Counted from the first letter of the stretch, positions 1 through 8,725 are shown. The stretch is DNA of 64,000 bases from Natrinema marinum (GCF_024296685.1 NZ_CP100763.1:2790001-2854000), one strand, 5' to 3'. Made by a program: numbers and translations. The notes: generated by a model not told the origin, from the sequence alone.

Positions 1-150
1 AAAGACGCTCTCCTCGTAGGTCGCGTTGGTCGCGAGGTCCGCGATCGGAAACCCGCAGACGACCAGTTCACCGTTCTCTCCGTCGATGTGGCTCAGTCTC
101 GTCTCCGCGACGGTGATCCCCTCGAGTCCGGGGTGGATCGACTCGTTCAT
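1..150 (-). CDS. Citrate synthase paralogue, N-terminal part only (cut by window edge)
   Basis: The first 50 codons read from the ATG at 150 towards position 1 and run off the window. The peptide opens MNESIHPGLEG and continues ITVAETRLSHIDGE, matching the N-terminus of the next gene almost position for position, including the shared string DLATNATYEE. It is therefore a second citrate synthase family member lying immediately downstream of the first in the same orientation. An AT-rich stretch at about 168-180 lies roughly 25 bases upstream and can serve as a TATA box for a leaderless transcript. Active-site residues and any C-terminal extension lie outside the window, so whether this copy is the orthodox enzyme cannot be judged. 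Confidence 0.85.
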   Translation of the reverse strand, partial: MNESIHPGLEGITVAETRLSHIDGENGELVVCGFPIADLATNATYEESVF

Positions 151-417
151 AGCCGGACGAAGGGCCGACGTAAATGTAAGCGCTTGGAGCAATCTCGTTC
201 CCCTCGAGCCGCCGGAGGCGGAATCTCTCGCCGACAGTATCGCCCGAACTGCCGGAACGCTCTCGTCGAAGCGATCGGCAGTAGCCCACGATAGCGGCGT
301 CGTTGCGGGGATTTGGGGCCGTTCGGGAGGATCACCGCTTCCAGCGATCGGGCCGAAATCGGCCGACGCTATCGGGGAACGCAGTTTCTCCCCGCCCGCC
401 GACCCGTCCGACGGCGG

Positions 418-1872
418 TCACTCCGATAGATCGTCGAGGAGTCGTTCGTCGGTCAGGACGGTCTCGACGACGGTGCGGCCCGCGTCGGTGAGCTCGTAGC
501 CATCCTCACCCTTGGCGACGAAGTAGTCCCGGAGCTGGCGCAGGTGATAGTTGAACCGGCCCTTATCCTCGATCGAGGACGACGCGCGCAGCGTCGAGTA
601 TGCGACGGGGTCGTCTCGGTCGGCCAGCAAGAGGAGCAGTTCGAGGCGATCGGGTTCCGAGAGGACGGCGAGCGTGTCGGAGACGGGCTCGAGCGCCGTC
701 GACCGAACCGGGGTTCGAATCAGCGAGTCTCCGGCGACGTCTCGGTTTTCGACCGGGGTCCACGCCTTCTCCGTCGCGCCGACGTACTGGCTGGTCGGAC
801 GGACGAGGTCGTCGCTCTCGCGTTGCTCGAGACAGTGGGCCGCCCAGCCACCGACCCGCGAGACGGCAAACGTCGCGGCGAACAGCGCCGTCGGAATCCC
901 GAGTTCGTGGAGCAACGCGGCGGCGTAGAACTCGACGTTCGGCTCCGTCCCGCGGTCTGGCGCTCGCGCTGCCAGCACGTCGCCGGCGACGGTCTCGAAC
1001 TCGCGGACGGTCTCGAGGAAGCCGTCGTCGCCCGTCGCCTCGACGAGGCGGTCGGCGGCCGCCGCGAGCACCGTCGCCCGCGGATCGCGGCCCCGGTAGA
1101 CGGGGTGGCCGAACCCCCGCACTCGCTCGCCGGCATCGAGCTTCTCGCGGACGTACCGCTTTCCGTTCCCGGAATCGTGGACCTCACGGAGCATCTCGAC
1201 GGCTAACTCGAGTCCACCGCCGTGGCGCGGCCCCTTGAACGTCCCGACGGCGGCCGTCACGGCGGAGACGACGTCGGAGTCGGTCGACATGACGGTCCGC
1301 GCGGTGAACGTCGAGGGGTTGAGGCCGTGCTCGAGCAGCGTCACGAGGAAGGTCTCGATGGCGCGCGCCTCGGTTTCGGTCGGTTCCTCGCCGGTCAGCA
1401 TGTGGAGGTAGTTCGCGGCGTGACCCAGGTCGTCGCGGGGCTCGATCGGTTCCGCCCCCCGTCGGTAGCGCCAGTAGGTCGCCGCGATCGTCGGCACGAC
1501 GGCGACGACGCGTTCGGCGGCCGCTCTGGACGCCGTCCCGTCGGTCTCGAGGGTCGCCGCCGCGACACCCATCCGGATCGCGTCCATCGCAGTGTGGCCC
1601 GTCTCGGCGGCGCGCTCGAGCAGCGCCCGGACCTCGGGTGGGATCTCGCGGCGGCTCGCGAGGCTGGACCGGAACGCGTCGAGTTCCGCCGCGGTCGGCA
1701 GTCGACCCTCGAACAGGAGGAAAACACACTCCTCGTAGGTCGCGTTGGTCGCGAGGTCGTCGATCGGATAGCCGCCGACGATCAGCTCGCCGCGCTCGCC
1801 GTCGATGTCGCTGAGCGCGGTTTCGGCGACGGTGACGTACTCGAGTTGCGGATCGAAGACGGACGGTGACAC
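418..1872 (-). CDS. Citrate synthase family protein fused to a C-terminal winged-helix domain
   Basis: 484 residues, about 100 more than a normal archaeal citrate synthase, the enzyme joining acetyl-CoA and oxaloacetate. Residues 1-380 carry the fold: H182 in EHGLNPSTF, H217 in GPRHGGG, H256 in GFGHPVY, and DPRA at 263-266. The catalytic Asp, usually in an NVDFY motif, is Glu here (NVEFY, E314), and the Arg after the third His is Pro257. Residues about 395-475 read as an ArsR-like winged helix of the haloarchaeal type: LSEPDRLELLLLLADRDDP, then FNYHLRQLRDYFVAKG and GYELTDAGR. The reading frame is continuous with no sign of a frameshift. The protein may be a regulator using a citrate-synthase-like sensor, or an enzyme with altered specificity such as 2-methylcitrate synthase. 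The family is certain; the function is not. Confidence 0.9.
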   Translation of the reverse strand: MSPSVFDPQLEYVTVAETALSDIDGERGELIVGGYPIDDLATNATYEECVFLLFEGRLPTAAELDAFRSSLASRREIPPEVRALLERAAETGHTAMDAIRMGVAAATLETDGTASRAAAERVVAVVPTIAATYWRYRRGAEPIEPRDDLGHAANYLHMLTGEEPTETEARAIETFLVTLLEHGLNPSTFTARTVMSTDSDVVSAVTAAVGTFKGPRHGGGLELAVEMLREVHDSGNGKRYVREKLDAGERVRGFGHPVYRGRDPRATVLAAAADRLVEATGDDGFLETVREFETVAGDVLAARAPDRGTEPNVEFYAAALLHELGIPTALFAATFAVSRVGGWAAHCLEQRESDDLVRPTSQYVGATEKAWTPVENRDVAGDSLIRTPVRSTALEPVSDTLAVLSEPDRLELLLLLADRDDPVAYSTLRASSSIEDKGRFNYHLRQLRDYFVAKGEDGYELTDAGRTVVETVLTDERLLDDLSE

Positions 1873-1930
1873 GACGGATAGAGGATCGGAGCCGGCCGTT
1901 GTAATGGTTGTGCAGCGCGCCGTCGGCGAG

Positions 1931-2302
1931 TCACTCGCTGACCGCAGCGCCGACCGCGCCGGCGACCGCGCTCTCGATGGCCATCACGACCGAGATCGCG
2001 ACGGCGAGCAGAAAGATGCCGATGCCGGCGGCGCCGGAGATCGCACCGCCGACGGGACCGAGCGTGAGGCCGGCGATACCGACGGCGACGGCGATGAGCA
2101 ATCCGCCGATGATCCCGCCGAGCGAGCCTGCGAGCAGGCCGTGCCAGAAGCCACGTCCGAGCCCGCCGCCGGCCATGTAGCCGGCGACGAAGCCGCCGAA
2201 CAGGCCCGCCGCGAGCTGGCCGATGCCCGGAACAACGAGGCCGACGATCCCGAGGACGGTCGCAACGACGAATCCGACGAAGACCGCGCGCCAGTCTGTC
2301 AT
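1931..2302 (-). CDS. Small multi-helix membrane protein (DUF5518-like)
   Basis: 123 residues starting MTDWRAVFVGF, composed almost wholly of Gly/Ala/Val-rich hydrophobic segments. About four membrane helices are expected; glycine zippers such as GGFVAGYMAGG and GGIIGGLL are visible. I recall this look from the haloarchaeal DUF5518 family of unknown function. The ATG at 2302 is preferred to an upstream extension because that extension would run through the promoter and start of the divergent GTPase gene. The protein is presumably in the cytoplasmic membrane; no catalytic motif is seen. Confidence 0.8.
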   Translation of the reverse strand: MTDWRAVFVGFVVATVLGIVGLVVPGIGQLAAGLFGGFVAGYMAGGGLGRGFWHGLLAGSLGGIIGGLLIAVAVGIAGLTLGPVGGAISGAAGIGIFLLAVAISVVMAIESAVAGAVGAAVSE

Positions 2303-2384
2303 AGGATATCGTAGGACAGCGGCAGGGATAAGCTCGCGGCGGCCAACGGACGCCCTTTTATGGGCACGCGTCCTATCCGCGAGC

Positions 2385-3374
2385 ATGATTTTCGAAGACC
2401 TTCCGACGACGCCCACGTCGGAAGAGCTGATCGACAAGGCGTTTTCGCGGGCGGCGCGGGCCGGGAAGGCCAAAGGCGGCCTCGAGGCCCAGCAGTCGAT
2501 GCTCCAGACGGCGGCCAACATCATCTCCGACAATCTCGAGAACGTGGTCACGGCGTGGCCGGACTTCGAGTACGAAGACGACGTGCATCCGTTCTACTAC
2601 GAGCTCGCGGACGCGATCGTCGACGTCGATCGGCTCCGCCAGAGCCTTTCGGAGGTGATGTGGGCCAGTCGGAAGGCCCGCGAGATCCACGAGGAGTACC
2701 AGCCGCGGCTGCGCAAGACCGACGTCGACACCGCGCGAAAGCACCGGAAACAGGCGTTCGCCCGACTCGCGGACATCGTCGAGCAGATCGACGACGAACT
2801 GCTGTACATCAACGAGTCGCGAAACGACCTGCGCGATCTGCCGGAGATCGACCCCGACGAGCCGACGATCGTCGTCGCCGGCTACCCCAACGTCGGGAAA
2901 TCGTCGTTCGTCAACGACGTGACCAACGCCCGCGGTGAGACTGCCTCCTACCCATTCACGACGAAGGGGATCGGGCTCGGCCATTTCGAGCGCGATCACA
3001 TCCGCTACCAGATCGTCGACACCCCCGGCTTGCTCGACCGCCCGCCGCAGGATCGCAACGAGATCGAATCGCAAGCGGTCAGCGCGATCGAACACCTCGC
3101 CGACTGCATGCTCGTGATGGTCGACCCCACCGGCGAGTGTGGCTATCCGATCGGCTCGCAACTCGAGCTCCGGGACGCGATCGCGGCCCAGTTCGAGGAC
3201 GTGCCGGTGCTGACGGTGGCGAACAAGGCGGATCGGTTCGACGCTGCCGAACTCGACGAGGCGATCGCGGCCGATTACACCATGAGCGTCGAAACGGACG
3301 CGAACGTCGAGACCGTGCTCGCGGCGGCCGTCGAGGCGATCGATCACGAACCCGAGTTGCCGTTCGAGGGATAA
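2385..3374 (+). CDS. Nog1-like GTP-binding protein
   Basis: 329 residues. The GTPase core shows the P-loop GYPNVGKSS at 166-174, the switch motif DTPG at 212-215 and the base-specificity motif NKAD at 280-283. The long helical N-terminus before the G domain (residues 1-160) is typical of the Nog1/Obg-related family, which acts in maturation of the large ribosomal subunit. Archaeal Nog1 proteins are about this length and lack the eukaryotic C-terminal extension. The ATG at 2385 is chosen because a TATA-like CTTTTAT at 2354-2360 lies about 25 bases upstream, giving a leaderless mRNA; the longer open frame to 2223 overlaps the divergent gene's start. Confidence 0.9.
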   Translation: MIFEDLPTTPTSEELIDKAFSRAARAGKAKGGLEAQQSMLQTAANIISDNLENVVTAWPDFEYEDDVHPFYYELADAIVDVDRLRQSLSEVMWASRKAREIHEEYQPRLRKTDVDTARKHRKQAFARLADIVEQIDDELLYINESRNDLRDLPEIDPDEPTIVVAGYPNVGKSSFVNDVTNARGETASYPFTTKGIGLGHFERDHIRYQIVDTPGLLDRPPQDRNEIESQAVSAIEHLADCMLVMVDPTGECGYPIGSQLELRDAIAAQFEDVPVLTVANKADRFDAAELDEAIAADYTMSVETDANVETVLAAAVEAIDHEPELPFEG

Positions 3375-3541
3375 TCGCTCGAGAGGAAGTCACCGCGAAA
3401 CGGTCTCCCGCCCGGTTCTCGCACGGGGGCGGGCGAGCATCGCCGACAACCGATCGCCGTATCGCCGGCGGTTGCACTCGAGGGGGTAGCGAACGGCGTT
3501 TGCAGGTCTATTAGTGCGTTGAGGGAGAGTACCAAGCACAG

Positions 3542-4405
3542 ATGCTCGAGAAACCAGATCTGACCGGCCAGACCGCGTTCATCACGGGGACAACGCGGGG
3601 AATCGGCAAGCAACTCGCGCTCGCACTCGCAGAACAAGGATGTAACATCGTCTCGACCGGGAAAACGGTCGACGATTCGGACTCCGATCTGGAGGGGACG
3701 ATCCACAAGACGGCCGAGGCGTGCGCGGAAAAGGGCGTCGACACCCATGCGATCCAGTTGAACGTCCGCGACGAGGAGAACATCGAGGCGGCCATCGACG
3801 AAGCGATCGACGAGATGGGCGAGATCAACATCGTCATCAACAACGCCTCGGCGATCCAGACGGAGTCCGTCGAGGAGATGCCCGCGAACCGGTACGACCT
3901 GATGAACGAGGTCAACGTGCGCGGAACCTACCTCGTCTCGCGGGGCTTCATCGACCACCTCAGGGAGGTCGACGAAGACGCCTGGATCCTGACGAACGCA
4001 CCACCGGTCACGATGGACCGCGCGCCGGGGCGAGCCGCCTACGCCTGGTCGAAGATGGGGATGTCGTTCATCACGCTGTCGCTGGCCGACGAACTGGCCG
4101 ACGACGAGATCGGCTGTAACTCCTTCTGGCCCGTTACCGCCATCGACACGCGCGCGACCCGCTACTTCGGCATGGGGACCGAAGACGACTGGCGCACACC
4201 CGAAATCCTCTCGGATACGGTGCTGGGGATACTCGACCGCGATCCAGCCGAGTTCACCGGGAACTACGTCTACGACGAAGACTTCCTCTGGGAAGCCGGC
4301 ATCGAGGACTTCTCGCGGTACAATCTCACCGACGGCGACCCAGCACCGATGTCGGCACAGCTCTTCGATCCCGACTACTCACGACCCGAAAGTAACAGAT
4401 CGTAG
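3542..4405 (+). CDS. Short-chain dehydrogenase/reductase, HSDL2-like
   Basis: 287 residues with a Rossmann fold: cofactor loop TGTTRGIG at 15-22, NNAS at 100-103, and the catalytic pair Y167 and K171 (YAWSK). The layout, with APPV ahead of the Tyr and FWPVTAIDTRA after it, follows the hydroxysteroid-dehydrogenase-like-2 subgroup rather than FabG. Where that subgroup has Ser in an SPP motif this protein has Ala153 (NAPP), so one member of the usual Ser-Tyr-Lys triad appears replaced. The substrate is unknown. The gene stands alone, flanked by a GTPase and a convergent FlaG-like gene. Confidence 0.85.
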   Translation: MLEKPDLTGQTAFITGTTRGIGKQLALALAEQGCNIVSTGKTVDDSDSDLEGTIHKTAEACAEKGVDTHAIQLNVRDEENIEAAIDEAIDEMGEINIVINNASAIQTESVEEMPANRYDLMNEVNVRGTYLVSRGFIDHLREVDEDAWILTNAPPVTMDRAPGRAAYAWSKMGMSFITLSLADELADDEIGCNSFWPVTAIDTRATRYFGMGTEDDWRTPEILSDTVLGILDRDPAEFTGNYVYDEDFLWEAGIEDFSRYNLTDGDPAPMSAQLFDPDYSRPESNRS

Positions 4406-4441
4406 CGGCGGACAACCGCTCTCGAACCGACGCGAGCCCCG

Positions 4442-4894
4442 CTAGCCGGCGTCGAACACCAGTCGATCCCGCGCGCCGTCGATCGTGACCGCCGCGCGAT
4501 GCTCGCCGGCCGCGAGAAACCGATCGATCGTCACCTCGAGTACCGTCCCGACCCGCCACTCGTCGCCGGACTCGAGGACGCGCGTCGACCGCTCGCCCGA
4601 CCCGACGTACGTCCCGTCGAGTACCACCTCGAGTGCGGCCGGCTCGAGGGTCTCGCCGCCGACGTTCTTGACGTACAGCGTGACCTGCCCGTCAGCGTCG
4701 TCGTAGGTCGCACCCGCCGCGGGGTCGTTGATGACGACGATCTCCGCGTCGATCGTCGCGACCGTCCGGTCGGCCTCGTCGGCGGTCGACTGGGCGAACA
4801 CCGACGACTGCGTGACGATCGTACCGGCAAAGGCGGCCGCGATGCTCACCGCGGCGATGAACAGCAACACCTGAGCGACGGCGGTACGGACCAT
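4442..4894 (-). CDS. FlaG/ArlG-like archaellum protein, orphan
   Basis: 150 residues: a short basic N-terminus, one membrane segment (about residues 5-27), then a soluble beta-rich domain. The order of blocks, a pilin-like N-terminal helix, IVVINDPAAGATYDD, VTLYVKNVGGETL, VVLDGTYV, and a final AGEHRAAVTIDG strand, closely follows haloarchaeal FlaG (ArlG), which forms part of the stator around the archaellum motor. No archaellin, flaH, flaI or flaJ gene lies near it, so this is either a dispersed copy or a relative with another surface role. The ATG at 4894 begins directly before the hydrophobic segment. Confidence 0.7.
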   Translation of the reverse strand: MVRTAVAQVLLFIAAVSIAAAFAGTIVTQSSVFAQSTADEADRTVATIDAEIVVINDPAAGATYDDADGQVTLYVKNVGGETLEPAALEVVLDGTYVGSGERSTRVLESGDEWRVGTVLEVTIDRFLAAGEHRAAVTIDGARDRLVFDAG

Positions 4895-4977
4895 CCGTAT
4901 TCGAAAGCCAGCGTTAGGTACGTGATATGCCTACCGGCCGGACGGCGACGGCCGCGGTCGCCACCCGTCGCCCCACT

Positions 4978-6267
4978 CTAATCGAGGACGACGACGTATC
5001 TGACCTCGACGTCCACGGGCTGGTCGGCGTGGCGGTTGATCCGCTCGCTCAGGGTGTCGGCCAGTTCGGGCACCGACTCGCCCGGCGGCCCGCCGATCGT
5101 CACGACAACCCGTTCCGGACTCCGGAACGGATAGTTGTCGCTCATCGTGACCTCGAGCTCGAGCACCTGAAACTCCTCGTATTGCCCCTGCGAGAGGACC
5201 GCCTCGACCTCCTCGCGGGCGTCCTGTTCGAAGTTGCCCGCCTCGTAGGAGGCGTAGGTGATGCCGCCGAGAAACACCGCGAAGACGAGGACGATGACGA
5301 CGAGGCCGACGATCCGCTGGCGAAGCCGCTGTTCCGTCTCTCCTATCTGGAACAGGTTCTCCGGCCGGTAGCCCGCGTACCACAGCGTCAGGAGACCGGC
5401 GAGGTTCACCGAAAGGAGGTTGACGAGGACGAGGACCGTCGCGCCGATGGCGGCCGAGGGCTGTCCCCACGCGAGGGTGATCCCCGCGACGCCCGCAGGC
5501 GGGATCAGCGCCGCGGCGATCATCACGCCGACGAGCGCGACGGAGGTTCCGGTCGCGATGCTCACGACGCCCGCGACGCCAGCGCCGAGTGCGATCGCCA
5601 GCGAGAGCAGGTCGGGCGCGAGCCGCTCCGAGATCTCGCCGACGTTCGTCAACACCAGCCCCGGCGGGACGATGTTCGTCACTCGGACGAGTAGGGCGAA
5701 CACAGCGGCGGCGCCGATCGCGAGGACGACGCCGACGATCTGGAAGGTGACGCTCTCGACGAACAGTTCCTCGTCGTCGATCACCGTTCCCACGCTGGCA
5801 CCCAGCGCCGGCCCGATCAGCGGCGCGATCACCATCGAGCCGACGACGACCGCCGGCGAGTCCAGCAGGAGTCCCGCGGTCGCGACGATCGCGCTGATGA
5901 TCGTCATCACGGCGTAGACGGGAAACGTCGGCGTCAACTCCTCGGCCTCGGCCCGCAACTCGTGGCGCGAGATGCGCTCGGACTCCACGTCGCCGTTCTC
6001 GTACTCCTCGCGAAGCGCCTGAAATCGCCGGGAGACGACCGTCTCGGCATCGACGACGACCGTGTACGCGTCCTCGTCGACCCCCACGTCCTGTAGCTCG
6101 TCGAGCACCGGTTCCACGGCCGCGTCGGGCAACGGAAAGTAGACGACCGCCGTATACTCCCGACTGCTGTCCTCGTCAGTCAGGACGTAGTCGATCCCTC
6201 GATCGTCGAGCGTCCCGAGGATCGTCTCCCGCTTGCCCGTGGGCACCGTCAGCTGTACGAGCCGCAC
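4978..6267 (-). CDS. DUF389 / TIGR00341 family membrane protein
   Basis: 429 residues from a GTG at 6267. A soluble ferredoxin-like N-terminus (residues 1-85, opening MRLVQLTVPTGKRE) is followed by a core of five to six membrane helices, with the family signature region ...VGSMVIAPLIGPALGA and later IAAALIPPAGVAG. A C-terminal soluble segment with EVEAVLS and a final EVRYVVVLD strand completes it. Members are found in bacteria and archaea; their transport or sensing role is unsettled. It stands alone between convergent and divergent neighbours. Confidence 0.88.
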   Translation of the reverse strand: MRLVQLTVPTGKRETILGTLDDRGIDYVLTDEDSSREYTAVVYFPLPDAAVEPVLDELQDVGVDEDAYTVVVDAETVVSRRFQALREEYENGDVESERISRHELRAEAEELTPTFPVYAVMTIISAIVATAGLLLDSPAVVVGSMVIAPLIGPALGASVGTVIDDEELFVESVTFQIVGVVLAIGAAAVFALLVRVTNIVPPGLVLTNVGEISERLAPDLLSLAIALGAGVAGVVSIATGTSVALVGVMIAAALIPPAGVAGITLAWGQPSAAIGATVLVLVNLLSVNLAGLLTLWYAGYRPENLFQIGETEQRLRQRIVGLVVIVLVFAVFLGGITYASYEAGNFEQDAREEVEAVLSQGQYEEFQVLELEVTMSDNYPFRSPERVVVTIGGPPGESVPELADTLSERINRHADQPVDVEVRYVVVLD

Positions 6268-6422
6268 GGTACGACCTGAGACACTCGGGGGTCATAACTC
6301 CGGGGCATTCCGTTCCACGCAGCGGGTCGCAACGAACTCGAGTCGCTCGTCGGACGCCCGGAGCGACGACGCTCGGCAGCCGTCTCGGTGCATATTAACC
6401 CGCGACGTTCCTACACCGGCGT

Positions 6423-7040
6423 ATGTTCGATACCCGCCCGAACCGGGAGGCCGAAGTCGCCCTCGTCGGCCGCTCGAACGTGGGCAAATCCACGCTCATG
6501 CGCGAACTCACCGGCCACAGCTTCGACACCGGGGGGAAACCCGGCGTCACCCGCTCGCCAAACCACTACGACTGGGCCCCGGAGGACTTCGTCATCACCG
6601 ACCTCCCCGGCTTCGGCTTCATGAGCGGCGTCGACGAGGACCACCGCGAGCAGATCAAGACCGACATCGTCCGCTACTTAGAGGAGTACGCCGACAACGT
6701 CCTCGTGGCAATCCTCGTCGTCGACGGGAAGAGCGTCATCGACATCATCGATCGTCACTCCGGCCCCGACGAGATCCCCTACGACGTGGAGATGTTCCAC
6801 TTCCTGCGCGAACTCGACGTCCCCACCGTCGTCGCCGTCAACAAGATGGACAAGGTCGACGACCGCGACGAGCGGCTGAACGAACTCTGCGACCGCCTCG
6901 GGCTCTATCCGCCGTGGAAACAGTGGCAGGAGACCATCGCCCCAATTAGCGCGAAGAAGGGTCAACTCGAGCCACTCAACGAGGCCGTTCGCTCCCAGTT
7001 GCACGAGCAACAGCGGGACGATCTATTCAAATTCTTTTAG
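6423..7040 (+). CDS. engB: EngB/YihA-type GTP-binding protein
   Basis: 205 residues. The P-loop GRSNVGKST (16-24), the switch-II block DLPGFGFM, the NKMD specificity motif and the SAKKG motif in order identify the EngB branch of TrmE-Era-like GTPases, which in bacteria help assemble the large ribosomal subunit. The length is normal for EngB. An AT-rich CATATTAACC element at 6391-6400 sits 23-32 bases ahead of the ATG and is a likely TATA box. With the Nog1-like gene at 2.4 kb this gives two ribosome-assembly GTPases within 5 kb, in separate transcription units. Confidence 0.92.
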   Translation: MFDTRPNREAEVALVGRSNVGKSTLMRELTGHSFDTGGKPGVTRSPNHYDWAPEDFVITDLPGFGFMSGVDEDHREQIKTDIVRYLEEYADNVLVAILVVDGKSVIDIIDRHSGPDEIPYDVEMFHFLRELDVPTVVAVNKMDKVDDRDERLNELCDRLGLYPPWKQWQETIAPISAKKGQLEPLNEAVRSQLHEQQRDDLFKFF

Positions 7041-7044
7041 AGAA

Positions 7045-7062
7045 CGAGTCATAAGACTCGTC
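7045..7062 (+). terminator. Small hairpin just after engB
   Basis: A perfect 7-bp stem (ACGAGTC at 7045-7051 with GACTCGT at 7056-7062) closes an ATAA loop five bases after the engB stop codon. The following sequence turns AT-rich. It may help terminate or stabilise the 3' end, though archaeal terminators usually need only T tracts. Confidence 0.45.
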
Positions 7063-7079
7063 TTGTGGCTCGAGGTTCT

Positions 7080-7700
7080 TACGGGCCAGATCGTCACTCG
7101 CACATAGTTGGTGATCGTAATGACGAGTCAGAAATACAGTACGAGGAATACTTCTAAAGCAGAAAATGAACCCCCTCTATCGACATTCCCCCGATGCTGC
7201 GCACATAGAATCTGTCCAGAATAATTCTAACTCCATCTAACTCTCCAAAGTAATATTCTCTCCGAAATTCTGTTCTTGATTGATTTTATGGATGAAAACT
7301 ATTTCAGAAACATTTATATTTGAATATTTTATTTCGCCAGAATATTCTATACTCCCTTGACAATCAACTGACGGTGGTGACCACTGTTCTGATGCGTTTA
7401 TAATACATACTATACTTTCATCTTCAGATGAAATATAGTGGGAAGCAGTAATCCCATACTTCTTTGCAACTCCACTGATTACCCCACGGAAACCAATACT
7501 ATTATCCGTGAAGTTAGTCATTTCTACAGTACTTTCTGTGTCGTCACAGAGGCTTTTGTTAATTTGAACAGATGAATCAGCTTCTGGATTACTATCCCCA
7601 TCTATATTAGCACATCCAGAAATAGATATTGTGCTGCCTAAGAATAGCTGAAGGTATCTTCTCCTCCTCATAATCATATATTCACTTCGGTGAATGAATA
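7080..7700. other. AT-rich islet in GC-rich chromosome
   Basis: Base composition drops sharply from about two-thirds GC in the flanks to well under half over roughly 7120-7690, with ATA, AAT and TTA codons that are rare elsewhere in the window. The islet contains one predicted lipoprotein gene on the minus strand. No terminal repeat, integrase or tRNA flank was found, so the islet looks like a small transferred segment rather than an intact mobile element. Confidence 0.7.
7237..7671 (-). CDS. Predicted lipoprotein of unknown function, foreign codon usage
   Basis: 144 residues from the ATG at 7671, chosen because it puts a basic MRRRRYLQLF segment directly ahead of a hydrophobic stretch ending in the lipobox-like ISGC, then a polar, acidic linker NIDGDSNPEADSS. 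That is the pattern of a secreted, lipid-anchored haloarchaeal protein. The mature part is beta-rich (VEMTNFTDNSIGF, IEYSGEIKYSNIN) with several Cys and no recognised motif. An upstream in-frame extension to 7770 exists but would bury the signal peptide. Codon use is strongly AT-biased, unlike every neighbour. Confidence 0.7.
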   Translation of the reverse strand: MRRRRYLQLFLGSTISISGCANIDGDSNPEADSSVQINKSLCDDTESTVEMTNFTDNSIGFRGVISGVAKKYGITASHYISSEDESIVCIINASEQWSPPSVDCQGSIEYSGEIKYSNINVSEIVFIHKINQEQNFGENITLES

Positions 7701-7795
7701 TCTGCCGGTGTCGATGGTCGAAATCCCATGTGACTGCGACCAGTTCGTGAATATCGATACGAACTGGCACTCGGCCATCGACATCGATCCCGCGA

Positions 7796-8725
7796 TCAGA
7801 CTACGTGGTTACGAAACTCCTCACCGGTCTCGAGCCGAGCGACGTTCTCGCGGACGATCTCGCCTACGTCGCGAAAATAGTCCCGCGTGTAGGCCGCGCA
7901 GTGGGGCGAAACGATGACCTCGTCCATCTCCCAGAGCGGGGAGTCCTCGGGTAGCGGCTCTTCCTCGAAAACGTCCAGCGCCGCGCCGGCGAGGGCGTCT
8001 GCCTCGAGCGCGTCGATCAGCGCCGCTTCGTCGACCACCGGACCGCGGGCGACGTTCACGAAGTAGGCGTCGTCGCGCATAGCGTCGAACGCGTCGGCGT
8101 CGAAGAGATGGCGCGTCTCGTCGGTCAGCGGCACGGTGACGATCACGAACTCGGCGTCGCCGATCGCCTCGAGCAGCCGGTCGGTCGCGTAAATCTCGTC
8201 GAACCCCGGAACGGGATCGCCGGAGCGGCGGATGCCGGTCACGCGAAGCCCGAGCGCGCCCAGCGTCTCGGCGACGCCGCGTCCGAGCGTCCCGGTGCCG
8301 ACGACGCAGGCCGTCGACCCCGGCAGCGTAAACGCCTCGTCCCAGTCGGGGCGGTCCCACCGTCGCTCCTGTTGGTTCGCGACGTGATCGTGGAGTCGTC
8401 GGGCGAACATGAGCAGGTAGCCCGCGACCGTCTCGCCGACGGTCCGGCCGTGGATCCCCGTGCTGTTCGTGAGGACCACGTCGTTCGCCTCGAGCGCGTC
8501 GAACGGGAACCGGTCGACGCCGGCCTGGATCGAGTGGATCCAGTCCAGTTCGAGGAACGCCGCCCGGTGCTCGAGGGTGACGACCGCGTCGCAGGCAGCG
8601 ATGCCATCGTCGCCGATCACCGCGACTTCGATCGACAGATCGCCAAGGGAGTCCGCGAGTTCCGTCGGCGGAAAGACATCGTCGACGGACTCGTGGATTC
8701 CGAGTCGCTCGAGTTCGAACGTCAT
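7796..8725 (-). CDS. D-2-hydroxyacid dehydrogenase family protein
   Basis: 309 residues from the ATG at 8725 (a GTG one codon earlier is possible). The NAD-binding motif GTGTLGRG, the catalytic Arg in VNVARGPVVDE, the Glu in FEEEPLPEDSPLW and the His in SPHCAAYT follow in the usual order of the 2-hydroxyacid dehydrogenase family, which interconverts 2-oxo and D-2-hydroxy acids. The N-terminal substrate domain is short and divergent, so the substrate (glyoxylate, phosphoglycerate-like or other) cannot be assigned. It stands alone and ends near the AT-rich islet. Confidence 0.88.
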   Translation of the reverse strand: MTFELERLGIHESVDDVFPPTELADSLGDLSIEVAVIGDDGIAACDAVVTLEHRAAFLELDWIHSIQAGVDRFPFDALEANDVVLTNSTGIHGRTVGETVAGYLLMFARRLHDHVANQQERRWDRPDWDEAFTLPGSTACVVGTGTLGRGVAETLGALGLRVTGIRRSGDPVPGFDEIYATDRLLEAIGDAEFVIVTVPLTDETRHLFDADAFDAMRDDAYFVNVARGPVVDEAALIDALEADALAGAALDVFEEEPLPEDSPLWEMDEVIVSPHCAAYTRDYFRDVGEIVRENVARLETGEEFRNHVV

